Below are positions 25,852 to 35,432 of a DNA stretch of 64,000 bases, piece by piece. Position numbers and translations under genes: made by a program. The stretch is from the NCBI GenBank assembly GCA_051294375.1, contig CM119267.1, positions 1,766,099 to 1,830,098 on the forward strand. Direction: 5' to 3'. Positions within the stretch are counted from its first letter, which is position 1; each line of letters starts with the position of its first letter. This DNA comes from Paraspadella gotoi (taxonomy: Eukaryota > Chaetognatha). Below the pieces are notes generated by a model. It did not search any database. It was not told where the DNA came from and saw only the letters and a list, made by a program, of their open reading frames with translations.

Positions 25852-26206
25852 TGCTTTCTTCACCTCAATTTCAAACTCCGTTCCAGACCCACGCTTAAAT
25901 CCCCATTCCGATGGAAATTTCCAGCCTCTNNNNNNNNNNNNNNNNNNNNNNNNNNNNNNNNNNNNNNNNNNNNNNNNNNNNNNNNNNNNNNNNNNNNNNN
26001 NNNNNNNNNNNNNNNNNNNNNNNNNNNNNNNNNNNNNNNNNNNNNNNNNNNNNNNNNNNNNNNNNNNNNNNNNNNNNNNNNNNNNNNNNNNNNNNNNNNN
26101 NNNNNNNNNNNNNNNNNNNNNNNNNNNNNNNNNNNNNNNNNNNNNNNNNNNNNNNNNNNNNNNNNNNNNNNNNNNNNNNNNNNNNNNNNNNNNNNNNNNN
26201 NNNNNN

Positions 26207-27952
26207 CTTCAATTTAGATGCCGATCGCTTTTTTCCTTTTCTCCTTTCCTTTTCTCCTTTTTTCTACTTCCTCCTTCCTTTCCTTTTCTCCTATTTTCTC
26301 CTTCCTTCCTTTTCCTTTTCTCCTTTCCTTTTCTCCTCTTCTCCTTTCTTCCCTTTTCTCTTTTCTTCCTCTTCCTACATTTTTACTATTTTCTTTTTTT
26401 TTTCCTTTCGTGTTTTCTCTTTCCTACCATCCTTTCATTTCTCCTACCTTCCTTCTCCACCTTCTTCTTTTCTCTTTTTCCTCCACTTCCTCCTCCTCTT
26501 CCTCCTCCTCCCCCTCCTTTTCTTCTTCCTCCCGCCTGTCTTCTCCATTCTCGCGCTATTCGTTTTTCGATTTCGTCTTAATTCAAATTTTATTTCGATG
26601 GCGAAGCTGAAAGCCCCTCCAGCTCCACCCACTTTGCCGGAGAGAGAGGAGAGAGAGAAAGAGAGAGAGAAAGAGAGAGAAGAGAGAGAGAGAGAGAGAA
26701 GAGGGTGACGAGATGAGGAGAGACGAGAGAGAAGAGAATCGGAGTGAAGGTTGAGGTAGCGAAACTTTCTTTTAGGCTTGAAACTAATTAAAGTTTCTTT
26801 TATTTTTTAACCTTTTTTCATTTTCGGACAAACAGACAGACAGACAGACAGATAGACGAAGAGACTGAATTTTTGGGGGGCTTAGATACATAAAAGTTCT
26901 TTTCCTTTTGCATTATTATTTTCATACAAACAGACAGTCTCGGGTGGCCATTGTTTAAAACTTATATGAATTTTTCAAATGCTTCCATAGAAAACCTAAG
27001 CGAATGATCGAAAATATAAACGCGTAAAACACTAAATAAGCGACTAAGATAATAAAGTTTAATTAATTAATACGTTTTTTTTTCTTTCCGATGAACTTTG
27101 AAGGCGAACGATTCGTTCTTTGATAAAAATCAAATCTTTAGGAGTTTTAAATTTATTCCACGTCTCATTTTATTTCAATATTTTTTTTTTTCAACTTTTT
27201 TTCTTCAAATTTCGGTCAAAAATGAAAGGAGAAAATTTTGTCTCGACAAAAGGAGAGAAAACTCTGAAGGGAGGCTAAGGTGCTCGAGAAAGAGGTTGGA
27301 TCTATCTTTCTTTCTATCTTTCTATCTTTCATTCTTTCTTTTTTTCAAGGTCTTTCCGCTTCCTTTCCTTTTCGCAAGATTTTCAATCGAGTTTTAGAGA
27401 AAAAGTCATAAACAAAAAAGATACAGACTGACCGACCGACAGACGCGTGTCTTAAAAAGTCTCCTTTTCTACTCGAAGATAAAAATCAATTTACACAGAA
27501 ACACGAGACAAAAATAGCGACATTTCGCTCCAAACTCGCCTGTCTACCATTGGCCCGGGACTCGCCCGTTCAACATTCGGCCGTTCGCCTGAAAAATTCA
27601 CCTGCCGTTCGCCTGTTCGACCTTTGCCTGTCACCTGCCAGTTCATGCCTCGCCTGACGGATGGGGGCGAAAAATTCTAACCGTCGTGGACTGAGGGGAG
27701 ATGATAGGTGATTCGGGTGATTGATGATTCGAATGATTGGTGATTCAGGTGATTGGTGATTCGGGTGATTGAGGTGATTGATGATTTAGGTGATTGGTGA
27801 TTTCGGGATTTTCAATCAACCAATCCCAGGAGGGCAATATTCATTATTAGATAATCAATTAATCAGTCAATTTATGAGTAAATAAATAAAGTAAACAATA
27901 AATCAATAAGGCCAATCAATCAATCAATCAATCGACTTCTTTTCTGTTTCAG
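26207..27952. other. upstream region of the SNAP-like gene; no exon identified
   Basis: CT-rich tract 26220-26530, GA tract 26640-26730, (GACA)n at 26833-26850, and a GTGATTGATGATTCGG-type repeat at 27705-27800 followed by (AATC)n at 27850-27935. The ATG at 26597 opens a short Pro-rich frame (MAKLKAPPAPPTLP) that runs into the GA tract; I cannot link it to the gene. Confidence 0.55.
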
Positions 27953-28037
27953 TCAGATTAAGAGTCACGTGTTTGCCGAAGCAGCTGCCACCGCGAGAGC
28001 AAAAGGAGATTATAAAAAGGCGTCCATGTTGTATGAG
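27953..28037 (+). CDS. SNAP-like gene, first visible exon
   Basis: The acceptor is a pyrimidine-rich tract ending TTTCAG; a second AG four bases on (ending 27956) is an alternative acceptor. The donor is consensus GTGAGT at 28038. The exon ends in phase 0. It encodes QIKSHVFAEAAATA followed by RAKGDYKKASMLYE, one TPR-like helical hairpin matching the second repeat of SNAP proteins. The preceding N-terminal exon was not found. Confidence 0.7.
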
Positions 28038-31000
28038 GTGAGTTAGCGATGCGCTAGAAAGTGGGTGGAGGAAAGGGAAGGTAAGGAGGTCAGTTAGAGG
28101 CTCATTGCTTCTTCTTGCTGCATCAGAGGGGGTCATTGACGCCCCTTGCGGAATGCGAAAGGGGCGTTGCTGACGTGAAATACGAGCTCGATGTATTTTC
28201 GCTTTTAATTTTTCAATAGGATGAAATAGTACGAAGTTATTACTAATGACAACTAGATATAAATATAAATGCATGTATGGTTATATCTAAAATACAATAT
28301 ATTTAACAAGTTGGCTGGCGAGAAAAGCACGATTGAGGAAGATCCTCCTGGCATCACTGCCGGTTACTACTACGAGGCTGCCAATTGTTCAGAATTCGCC
28401 CGAGTTAAGTAATGATAATGTAATATCTAATATGTAATGTAATATCTAATTACATAGAATCTTAGGACAGAGAGAGAGACTTGCGTCGTGTAGATGCTTG
28501 CTCGATTTACAGACGAAATCGCTAACCCTCCATGAATTTGAAAAATGTATTAAATGTAACAAGAACTTAACATTTCGATTCACCCTAATACTTTTTTTTT
28601 AATTTAAATAAAAAAATTCTTCATTAGCAAAATACTAACGAAGCGATAACAAAAGCAATAACTTTTGTTTTTCCTCTCAGAACGAAATCGAGAGAGAATT
28701 CAATTACTACGTCTAAAAACGCGAGATCGAATCAGGCCAATCGATCTTCGATCAAAATAGATTCAGAGGAAGGCACGACCACGGAGCCGACAACGACTCA
28801 ACTGGCAATCTCGTCGGGTTCGCTCAAACTCTTCGAAAGCGCTTGCTCTGAAATGGATTATCGAATAAGAGTTATAAAGTCTTCGATCGAACAAGCCGGT
28901 GCGTAGTTGGATAATTTTGCTGGGTAGTTTGGGAATGAAAATCGTTGCAACGAATACTATTATTAATAATTAATTAATATTAATATGCTATTGTCAATTT
29001 CGTCACTTTGGACAGACTATGGTGGATCATGATGTCCATGATATAAAAACCTTGTAATAATAGCGCTTGTATATAAAGAAATAGTAAAACAATTGTTTAA
29101 AAGTATCTCTTTTTTGAGTGTTAGAATAGAGCAAACTAAGAACTGACTGTTATGAATCTGATACAACCATTATCAAAATTCTATATTCATTCACTAACTT
29201 CATAAATTATTTTATAAGATTGTATGGTATTATGCCTAATACCAAGATAGACCCGATCTAAACCCTCAAAATTAATGCCATTTGGCACTTCCGGATGGAA
29301 ACGTGGTATCCGATGCCATGTTATGCCATTTGGCACTTCTAGATGGCAACGTGGTATCCGATGCCATGTTATGCCATTTGGCACTTCCAGATGGCAACGT
29401 GGTATCCGATGCCATGTTATGCCATTTGGCACTTCCAGATGGCAATGTGGTATCCGATGCCATATTCTTTGCTCTCAGACGCCGTCGATCCCATTCTCGC
29501 GCGAGAATCTCGACTTTTAAGAAAAAGTTCCGTTTTCTACGAACAAGCGAAGAGATGGAGCAAAGCGGCTGAGATTCAAAGAAGAATAGCTATTCTTAAT
29601 GAAACGGAAATTAAGTGAGTGAAAAATCTTTCTTTCTTTCCTTTTTTTTTTCTTTCTTCCTTTCTCTCTTTCTTTCGTTCACTTTCTGAATCCTTCAGTC
29701 CTTTTTTAATGATTGCTTCTTGATTAACGGGCGACCGGGAGAACTTGTGAACGAAGTCCTCTCAGTTTATAACGATGCGTTTTACAAAAACGATGACTTA
29801 AAACCCAAAAAAAACCATTAATTCAATAAGCAAAGGACGAAAAAAGTAACAAATTTTCTGACCAACGGGCGAAACATTTAATTTAAAAATGAATGTATCT
29901 TAATCTCGGCAAGCGCGCCCTTTGGGGTTCTGCAAACTTGCCAATTTTTTTTTGCTGGCAGAGACCCGGCAAAGGCGGCCATCTTCTACGATCTTGCAGC
30001 GCGGAATTTCGACAACGCTAATTACTTCAACAACGCCGTCGACTGCGATGAGAGAAGGGGCGATGTCCTTCTGAAGACCGAGCCGTTGGAGGCGCTCAAG
30101 GTCACGGTTTCGGACGGGGATTGTGGTCGTGGAGTGGTCAGAGGTGTGCTAGGTGGTGTGGTCAGATGTGCGGTTGGCGGTGTGGTTGGGGGCATGGTCG
30201 GAGTTGTGGTCAAGGGGGTATAGTCGGGGTTTGTGGTTGTCCTTGTGGTCGGGGAGTGCTGGGCTATCCTGTTTCTTTTTGTTTGTATGGAGACATTTTT
30301 CACGCAAAGGTTTTGGTCAAGGTTGTTCATAAAAGTGAAATAAACATTGCAAACTATTAAAAAAAACGTTTATCAAAAAGTGATGTATATGGCTATATGC
30401 TATATGCTATATGCTATATGCTACATATTTTCCGAAAGCTTTAATAAATAAGGTGCCCAGGTTTATATATCATACGTGATTAAAATACAAATTCTTTCCT
30501 TCAATCTTTAGGTTTACAAAATGGTCGCCAGAAGACTAATTAGTCACGATAATCCTTACCTGGCGAATAACGTCATGCTCAAGATTGTTCTTCTCACTGG
30601 TTACTCCTTTTTTTTTAGTTTTATTTAATGACCACCTTCGAACCACCACCCCCAGCCACTTTAACCACCCTCTGCACTTCACCTCCGTCCCTCAACTCCG
30701 CAGCGAGCGTGTACAACGTAGACCAAGGTCGGGAGCAACTCGTCCACTATCGAGAATCTTTCGCGGCTTTCTCTGCTTCGGTGGACGCGAATCGAGCAGA
30801 TCGGTTCCTGGTCGCACTCACGGATGAAGACTCGGAGGTGAGCACAGTGATCCAAGGATGAGGATTGAGGAATTGGAGATGAGCACTGTGGTAGATTAAT
30901 GAGGATTGGCAGGTGAGCACAGTGATCCATGGATGAGGAATTGGAGATGAGCACTGTGGTAGATTAATGAGGATTGGCAGGTAAGCAGAGTGATCCATGG

Positions 31001-32076
31001 ATGAGGAATTGGCAGGTGAGCACTGTGGTAGATTAATGAGGATTGGCAGGTGAGCAGAGTGATTGATGGATGAGGAATAAAGCTTTGCAAAGATATTAAA
31101 ATAGAGTAGAATCAAGATTTGAATAGTAGATCATGAACAGGCTTGTACCTGTGAACATTTTTAAATTAAAAAAAATTATTTTTTATCTTTTAATTTTCGC
31201 ATACGCCCATATTTATACATAGTACTCACCTTCGAAAATGTTAAAATTTTAAGATGGTTTTTTTCCTATTTTTGACCATTATAAACCATTATAATTAACC
31301 TATAATTTCATTTTAGTATAAAAAATATAGTTTTTTTAAATTTTAGCTAACTTAATGAAATAATTTTTGATTAAGACTTATATTTTGTTCTAGAAACTTT
31401 TTAACGAGGAATTCTAATCTGCTTTTAAAACTAAAAAAAAATTATTTGAAAATTTTGACATTTTCTATGGTGAGTACTATATATAAATATGAGCGTATGC
31501 AAAAATAGATAAATTTAAAAAAAATAAAATTGTATATCAATGTTCTTTAGTACAAGACTGTTCATGAACAACTATTCGAATTTTGATCTGCAACTTTCAC
31601 TACGCCTTATTTGAGTAATCGGAGATGAGAACTGTGGTAGATTAATGAGGATTGTTGGGTGAGCACAGTGATCAAATAAAGACGTGAGCACTGCGGTAGA
31701 TTGATGAGGAAATGGAGGAAAGCACAGTGATCGATTAACGGGGGATTAAAAGCACTGTGAGGTTTGTGATCTAATGCAGTGAAGCAATGCGGTTGAACAA
31801 TAAAAATTGGGTGATTAAATAAAAAAACGGTTTTTTTTGGTTTTTGTTTTCTTTTTACCGAATAAATCAACTAATGTTTGATTTAGTTAAAAACACTGAA
31901 ATTATCTGGTATACAATAATACATGAATTTATTTAAAATCAATAATTTTTTAAAAAAATTATTTACAGGTTGTGGACGAAGTTATCAGCGAAATGAGGGA
32001 CCATCTCATAAAGTTTTTGATGTTGGAATTAAAAGGAGAGGGAGAGGGAGGGAAGGAGGAAATAGATTTGAAGTGA
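27953..32076 (+). CDS. SNAP-family (Sec17-like) TPR protein, 8 exons, 5' end missing
   Basis: Spliced exons: 27953-28037, 28311-28408, 28681-28898, 29479-29614, 29962-30100, 30512-30599, 30704-30837, 31969-32076. All introns are GT..AG and every junction keeps one open frame (334 codons, then TGA). SNAP proteins bridge SNARE complexes to the ATPase NSF during membrane-fusion recycling, on the cytosolic face of membranes. Visible support: repeated TPR-like helix pairs (GDYKKASMLYE; YYYEAANCSEF; RWSKAAEIQRRIAILNETE; DPAKAAIFYDLAARNF; EALKVYKMVARRL), a YRESFAAFS segment like the YEELFPAFS region of alpha-SNAP, and a Leu-rich C-terminal helix (FLMLELK). The spacing of these blocks follows alpha-SNAP, but gamma-SNAP fits almost as well, so the subclass is open. 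Known SNAPs are about 295-312 residues. This one is longer because exon 3 adds about 50 polar residues. The N-terminal helix, about 45 residues, was not found upstream. HAP40/F8A, a SNAP-like fold of similar total length, was considered and fits less well. Confidence 0.75.
28311..28408 (+). CDS. SNAP-like gene, second visible exon
   Basis: Starts in phase 0 after a weak acceptor (ATTTAACAAG, little pyrimidine tract) and ends in phase 2 before GTAATG. It encodes LAGEKSTIEEDPPG followed by ITAGYYYEAANCSEFARV, a helix typical of SNAP/TPR repeats. The intron before it is 273 nt. The weak acceptor is the least certain junction at the 5' side, but the frame fits both neighbours. Confidence 0.68.
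28681..28898 (+). CDS. SNAP-like gene, third visible exon with polar insertion
   Basis: Follows a strong acceptor (TTTTTCCTCTCAG) and ends in phase 1 before GTGCGT. Only one of three frames is open, and it is the frame required by the preceding exon. The first roughly 50 residues are rich in Ser, Thr, Asn and Arg (for example SEEGTTTEPTTTQ) and look disordered. The last 25 (KLFESACSEMDYRIRVIKSS) return to an amphipathic helix. SNAP proteins I know have no such insertion here, so it may be lineage-specific. Confidence 0.68.
29275..29466 (+). repeat. 48-bp minisatellite, 4 copies, intron 3 of the SNAP-like gene
   Basis: Units start at 29275, 29323, 29371 and 29419 with ATGCCATTTGGCAC and contain GTGGTATCCGATGCCAT. 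The copies are nearly identical, and the last ends 12 bases before the exon 4 acceptor. Because 48 is a multiple of 3, open frames run through it on both strands; these are not genes. Confidence 0.95.
29479..29614 (+). CDS. SNAP-like gene, fourth visible exon
   Basis: The acceptor is TTTGCTCTCAG, 12 bases after a 48-bp minisatellite. The donor is consensus GTGAGT. The exon enters in phase 1 and leaves in phase 2. It encodes AVDPILARESRLLRKSSVFY then EQAKRWSKAAEIQRRIAILNETEI. The block RWSKAAEI..RIAILNETE corresponds to the RFTIAAKH..SIAEIYETE block of alpha-SNAP, the clearest family signature in the gene. Confidence 0.78.
29962..30100 (+). CDS. SNAP-like gene, fifth visible exon
   Basis: The acceptor is TTTGCTGGCAG and the exon enters in phase 2. 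It encodes DPAKAAIFYDLAARNFDNAN and then DERRGDVLLKTEPLEALK, matching the SNAP repeat that reads DIEKAIAHYEQSADYY in alpha-SNAP. The donor is non-consensus (AAG|GTCACG). Another GT six bases on (GTTTCG) also keeps the frame and would add Val-Thr. The first choice joins EALK to VYKM as in the family, so I prefer it. Confidence 0.72.
30119..30260 (+). repeat. G/T-rich degenerate repeat in intron 5
   Basis: Imperfect copies of a GGTGTGGTCGGAG-like motif of about 12-18 bases follow exon 5. The open frame through them is compositional. Another 9-base repeat (GCTATATGCTATATGC) lies near 30390-30425 in the same intron. Confidence 0.7.
30512..30599 (+). CDS. SNAP-like gene, sixth visible exon
   Basis: The acceptor is TTCAATCTTTAG, entering in phase 0. 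The exon encodes VYKMVARRLISHDNPYLANN then VMLKIVLLT and ends in phase 1 before GTTACT. The NPYLANNVMLKIVLLT helix matches the position of the LLKYSAKDYFFKAALCH helix of alpha-SNAP. The next intron is the shortest in the gene, 104 nt. Confidence 0.72.
30704..30837 (+). CDS. SNAP-like gene, seventh visible exon
   Basis: The acceptor is CAACTCCGCAG, entering in phase 1. The exon encodes ASVYNVDQGREQLVHYRESF then AAFSASVDANRADRFLVALT and ends in phase 0 at GAG|GTGAGC. The YRESFAAFSAS segment parallels YEELFPAFSDS of alpha-SNAP. The donor is also the first unit of a 34-bp minisatellite that fills the start of intron 7. Confidence 0.77.
30838..31080 (+). repeat. 34-bp minisatellite carrying splice-donor-like sequence
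   Basis: Starts at the donor of exon 7. Two unit types alternate, GAGCACAGTGATCCATGG and GAGCACTGTGGTAGATTAAT, separated by GAGGAATTGGAGAT or GAGGATTGGCAGGT. GGTGAGC or GGTAAGC recurs with GT at 30838, 30913, 30981, 31016 and 31050. Confidence 0.9.
31085..31605. mobile_element. foldback / MITE-like element in intron 7
   Basis: Two long imperfect inverted arms: about 31111-31258 and 31433-31590. The left arm has TCATGAACAGGCTTGTAC and GCATACGCCCATATTTATAC then AGTACTCACC. The right arm carries their reverse complements (GTACAAGACTGTTCATGA; GGTGAGTACT then ATATGAGCGTATGC). The centre is AT-rich without coding potential. Exact ends are uncertain; AAT on both sides could be a target duplication. 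It looks like a non-autonomous DNA transposon. Confidence 0.75.
31612..31770 (+). repeat. second block of the intron 7 minisatellite
   Basis: Degenerate units of the same 34-bp repeat (GATGAGAACTGTGGTAGATT, GGGTGAGCACAGTG, GTGAGCACTGCGGTAGATTG) resume after the foldback element, implying one array interrupted by an insertion. Confidence 0.8.
31969..32076 (+). CDS. SNAP-like gene, terminal exon
   Basis: The acceptor is ATTTACAG, entering in phase 0. The exon encodes VVDEVISEMRDHLIKFLMLE then LKGEGEGGKEEIDLK and TGA at 32074-32076. The Leu-rich helix corresponds to the C-terminal helix of SNAPs, which in alpha-SNAP stimulates NSF (family knowledge). The last dozen codons run into a purine-rich repeat that continues far past the stop. 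Confidence 0.72.
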   Translation, partial: VVDEVISEMRDHLIKFLMLELKGEGEGGKEEIDLK

Positions 32077-32500
32077 AGGAGGAAGAAGAGAAGGGGGAAG
32101 AAGAGGAAGAGGGGAAGGAAGAGGACTAAGGAGAGGACAAGTGGGATGAAGAGGAGAAGGGGGAGGAAGAGGAAGAAGGGGAAGTAAGAGGGGAGGAAGA
32201 GGAAGAGGAGAAGGGGAAGAAGAGGGAGAGGAAGAGGAGAAGGTAGAAGGAAGTGAAGGGGGAGGAAGAAGAAGAGGGGAAGAGAGAGGAAGAGGAAGAC
32301 GAGGAGAAAGAGGAGAATGGGGAAGAAGAGGAAAAGGAGAATGAAGAGGAGGAGAAGAAAGAGAAGAAGGAGAAGGAAGAGGAGAAGGAGAAGGAAGAGG
32401 AGAAGGAGAAGGAAGAGGAGAAGGAGAAGAAAGAGAAGAAGGAGAAGGAAGAGGAGAAGGAAGAGGAAGAAAAAAGAAAAAGAGGAAAACGCTTTTATCT
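32077..32500 (+). repeat. purine-rich (GGA/GAA)n tract after the SNAP-like gene
   Basis: Almost pure A/G for over 400 bases (GAGGAAGAGGAGAAGG variants), beginning inside the terminal exon. It may be 3' UTR. The Lys/Glu-only frames here are not independent genes. Confidence 0.85.
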
Positions 32501-32535
32501 TTCCATCAAATTTTTTGTGATAATGAAAATTGAGA

Positions 32536-32541
32536 AATAAA
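32536..32541 (+). promoter_or_regulatory. possible polyadenylation signal AATAAA
   Basis: AATAAA lies 460 bases after the TGA of the SNAP-like gene, where the purine-rich tract ends, and a T-rich stretch follows. It is the first AATAAA after the stop. Such hexamers are common by chance in AT-rich DNA. Confidence 0.3.
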
Positions 32542-32579
32542 TTTGTTTTATCTTTTAGTTTACGAACGTCTCCCTCCCC

Positions 32580-32730
32580 TTAAAAATAAAAAGAAAAAAA
32601 AGGAAAAAAAGGAGAAAATAAAAATAAAAAAAAAAGAAAAAGAAAAAATAAAAAAATAAAACAAAGAGAAGAAAGAATTTTTCACGCAATGAGCGAAAAA
32701 TTTCGCGAACAAGAAAGAAAAGTAGAAGGA

Positions 32731-32790
<60 letters not shown>

Positions 32791-33011
32791 AAAAAAAGAA
32801 AGAAAAAGGAAAAAAGAAAGACAGCAGGAAAGAAAAAAAAATTTAAAAACATTTAAAAAAGGTTGATTTATCATTTTTATATTTACAGTAGCTAATATCT
32901 ACATAAATCTTAGGGAAATTAAAATCTCTATTTCTCTCGTTGTTGTTTGTGTTGACATAAGACTCTCGGTTGTAATCGGATTATCGAATAAATAAATGAG
33001 CGAACAAACGA

Positions 33012-33049
<38 letters not shown>

Positions 33050-33054
33050 TCTCT

Positions 33055-33093
<39 letters not shown>

Positions 33094-33163
33094 TTTATTC
33101 TATCTACTCCCCAAGACTCAGCATCTCTCCCTCTCTGTCCTGTCTTCGGGTCAGCATACATTA

Positions 33164-33213
<50 letters not shown>

Positions 33214-33390
33214 TCGCTTTGTCCTGTTTTGAGGTCAGCATATATTAAACGCTATTTTTTTAACTCACTGAAGCTGAAAAACTTTTAGTGAATCTGCATT
33301 CTTATTTTTTTTCTTCCTTTCTTTTTCCTTTTTACTTATTTTGTGTTGATATCTATCTATTTCGCTTTATTTATGTATACTTAATCTTTT

Positions 33391-33445
<55 letters not shown>

Positions 33446-34373
33446 GTTGTATTTTGATATGCATAGGCTGGGGTCTCATCCCTTCGCTTGTCACCTTTAG
33501 TGCTGAAAAATCGAAATAAACCTTCGACCTTCTGAGGACGTCGAGAGTAACCTCTGCTGCTTTGAGTTGGACTCACTTAAAACTGACTTGAAACTCACTT
33601 ACTCACATAATCACCGATGTACTCACTCGTTTTCTCACTTACACGGATTTCAAATGGGAGCGAAATGAAAGAGGATCAAATACTGTGGCTAAATTAGTTG
33701 TTATAGCAACTTGTGATTTTGCATCCTGTTAAAAGAATTGCTGACGTTTTTTATTTTCCAACTGTCAGTAGTCGAGCTTGCTTACTTTTTTAGTTATGTG
33801 CTCATCAATGGCATGGTCGGATTTTAAAAAAGGAATTTTTTTGCATTTGAAAAGGACCTTCCTGTATAAGATATATTTTCATAAAAAAAACAATTGGAAA
33901 TTTTTCCAATTTTTTCCAATCGCAGCTTGTAAAAGATTTAATTTATATTTGTATTGAAATTAAGATATAGCTTCTCATTAAAAAAATCCTTTGAGTTCCC
34001 ATTTTTATTAAAAATTTAAAACAAATTTTTTGAATTTCATCTTCAATATTATATACTGCAATATGTAAATTAGATTTAAGCATTTCTATATACTAATTTG
34101 GATATTATAATGAGTACTTTAATCTCATTTGCATATTGCAGTAAATCATAATGAAGTGGAAATTCAAACAAAAAATACTTAAATCCAAATGTAATATGAA
34201 AATATCACAGCTATTTCAAGATGAAAAGCCATATCTAAATTTTTAACTTACTATGATCGCACACTCGTAAAACTTTATCATAATTCATAATAATTTTTAT
34301 TTAAAAAAAACGGTAAGTCACAGCCAAACTTATAAAAGCGTAGTAGTTTTTATATATGAAAGCAGCGTGACGG
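32580..34373. other. no gene seen; A-rich, (GAAA)n and CT tracts
   Basis: (AAAG)n at 32730-32790, (CT)n runs at 33016-33090, 33168-33210 and 33397-33445. 33600-34370 is AT-rich and unique, without convincing frames. Confidence 0.7.
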
Positions 34374-34375
34374 AC

Positions 34376-34400
<25 letters not shown>
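34374..34400. repeat. (GAC)n microsatellite
   Basis: Perfect GAC triplets in GTGACGGACGAC context, close to the TTCG hairpin. Confidence 0.93.
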
Positions 34401-34407
<7 letters not shown>

Positions 34408-34438
34408 CTACGTCACAAAGAAGCAACCCTAAAACATT

Positions 34439-34500
34439 ATAGAGCCTGACCCGGCTTCGCCGGTCAAGGCTCGATAATAAAATGTTTGAAAACTTTTGTT
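34439..34500. repeat. compact hairpin with TTCG loop
   Basis: AGCCTGACCCGGC, TTCG, then GCCGGTCAAGGCT form an almost perfect 13-bp stem; the C of TTCG and the following G close the loop. Flanking AAAACATTAT and ATAAAATGTTT extend the inverted symmetry. It follows a (GAC)n run at 34374-34400 by about 35 bases. Confidence 0.7.
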
Positions 34501-35392
34501 CATCTTAAAGATATATATGTCTGAGCAATTAGAAGGTCAAAAGCTTTTTCACAACCACAATGACAGCCTTTTTAATTTTATAGGTTTTCTAGTTAAAACA
34601 TATAGAATATAAAAATTTTAAAAGAACAAGGATCTTGAAACAGCCTGTTGACCCACTAAATCTTGAAATATATAAATGAAATTTCTTTTTAAATTCTCCC
34701 AATACATTATTCTAACTAATGAATGTAAAGGAAATTAAAATATTGGTCACAATTTTTTTCATAATGTGTTTAAAATTGAATTATCAAATAAGAGGGGAGA
34801 AATGTTGCAAAAAAAACTGCTGGAAGTCAAGCGCGCCAGTTGCTATGATGTAAAGTATTATCAATTTGTTTTAAAGGAACATAAACGTCAGGGACATTTC
34901 CAACTAATGAAATTAAAAAATATTAATCACATTCTGTCAGTTAAGAGTTATAACAATTCTTTTCATTTCACTCCAATTTGAAATCTACATTTATGTATAT
35001 CAATGTTTTTCCCTCATTGCCTCCCTCACTTCTGCCTCCTCTTCTTCTTCCTCCTCGTCCTCCTCATCTTCCTCCTCCTCTTCTTCTTCTTCTTCCTCGT
35101 CCTCCTCCCCTTCCTTTTCTTCCTCCTCATCCTCCTCCTCTACTCCTTCAGACTCATAAAATTGTAAAAAGTCTCCACTTTATTCACCCGCGCAGCGAAT
35201 CACTTTTCTCTTCTTTTCCTCTCTTTCTCCACCTCTCTATCACTTCCTTTCTATCACTTCCTCTCTATCACTTTCTCTCTATCACTTTCTCTCTTTCACT
35301 TCCTCTCAGTTGGGGGTCTGCCCTCTCTGTCTCTGTCTCTTCAAAACCGGAAGGCGAGACTCTCTCTCTCTCTCCTCTCTCCCTCCCTCTCT

Positions 35393-35432
<40 letters not shown>

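Noticed and set aside
26597-26708. MAKLKAPPAPPTLP frame as N-terminus of the SNAP-like gene
   Set aside because: Runs into a GA tract with no clear donor and does not resemble the SNAP N-terminal helix.
29187-29618. Repeat-encoding frames around the 48-bp units
   Set aside because: Open on both strands because the unit is 48 bp; explained by the minisatellite, with exon 4 as the only coding part.
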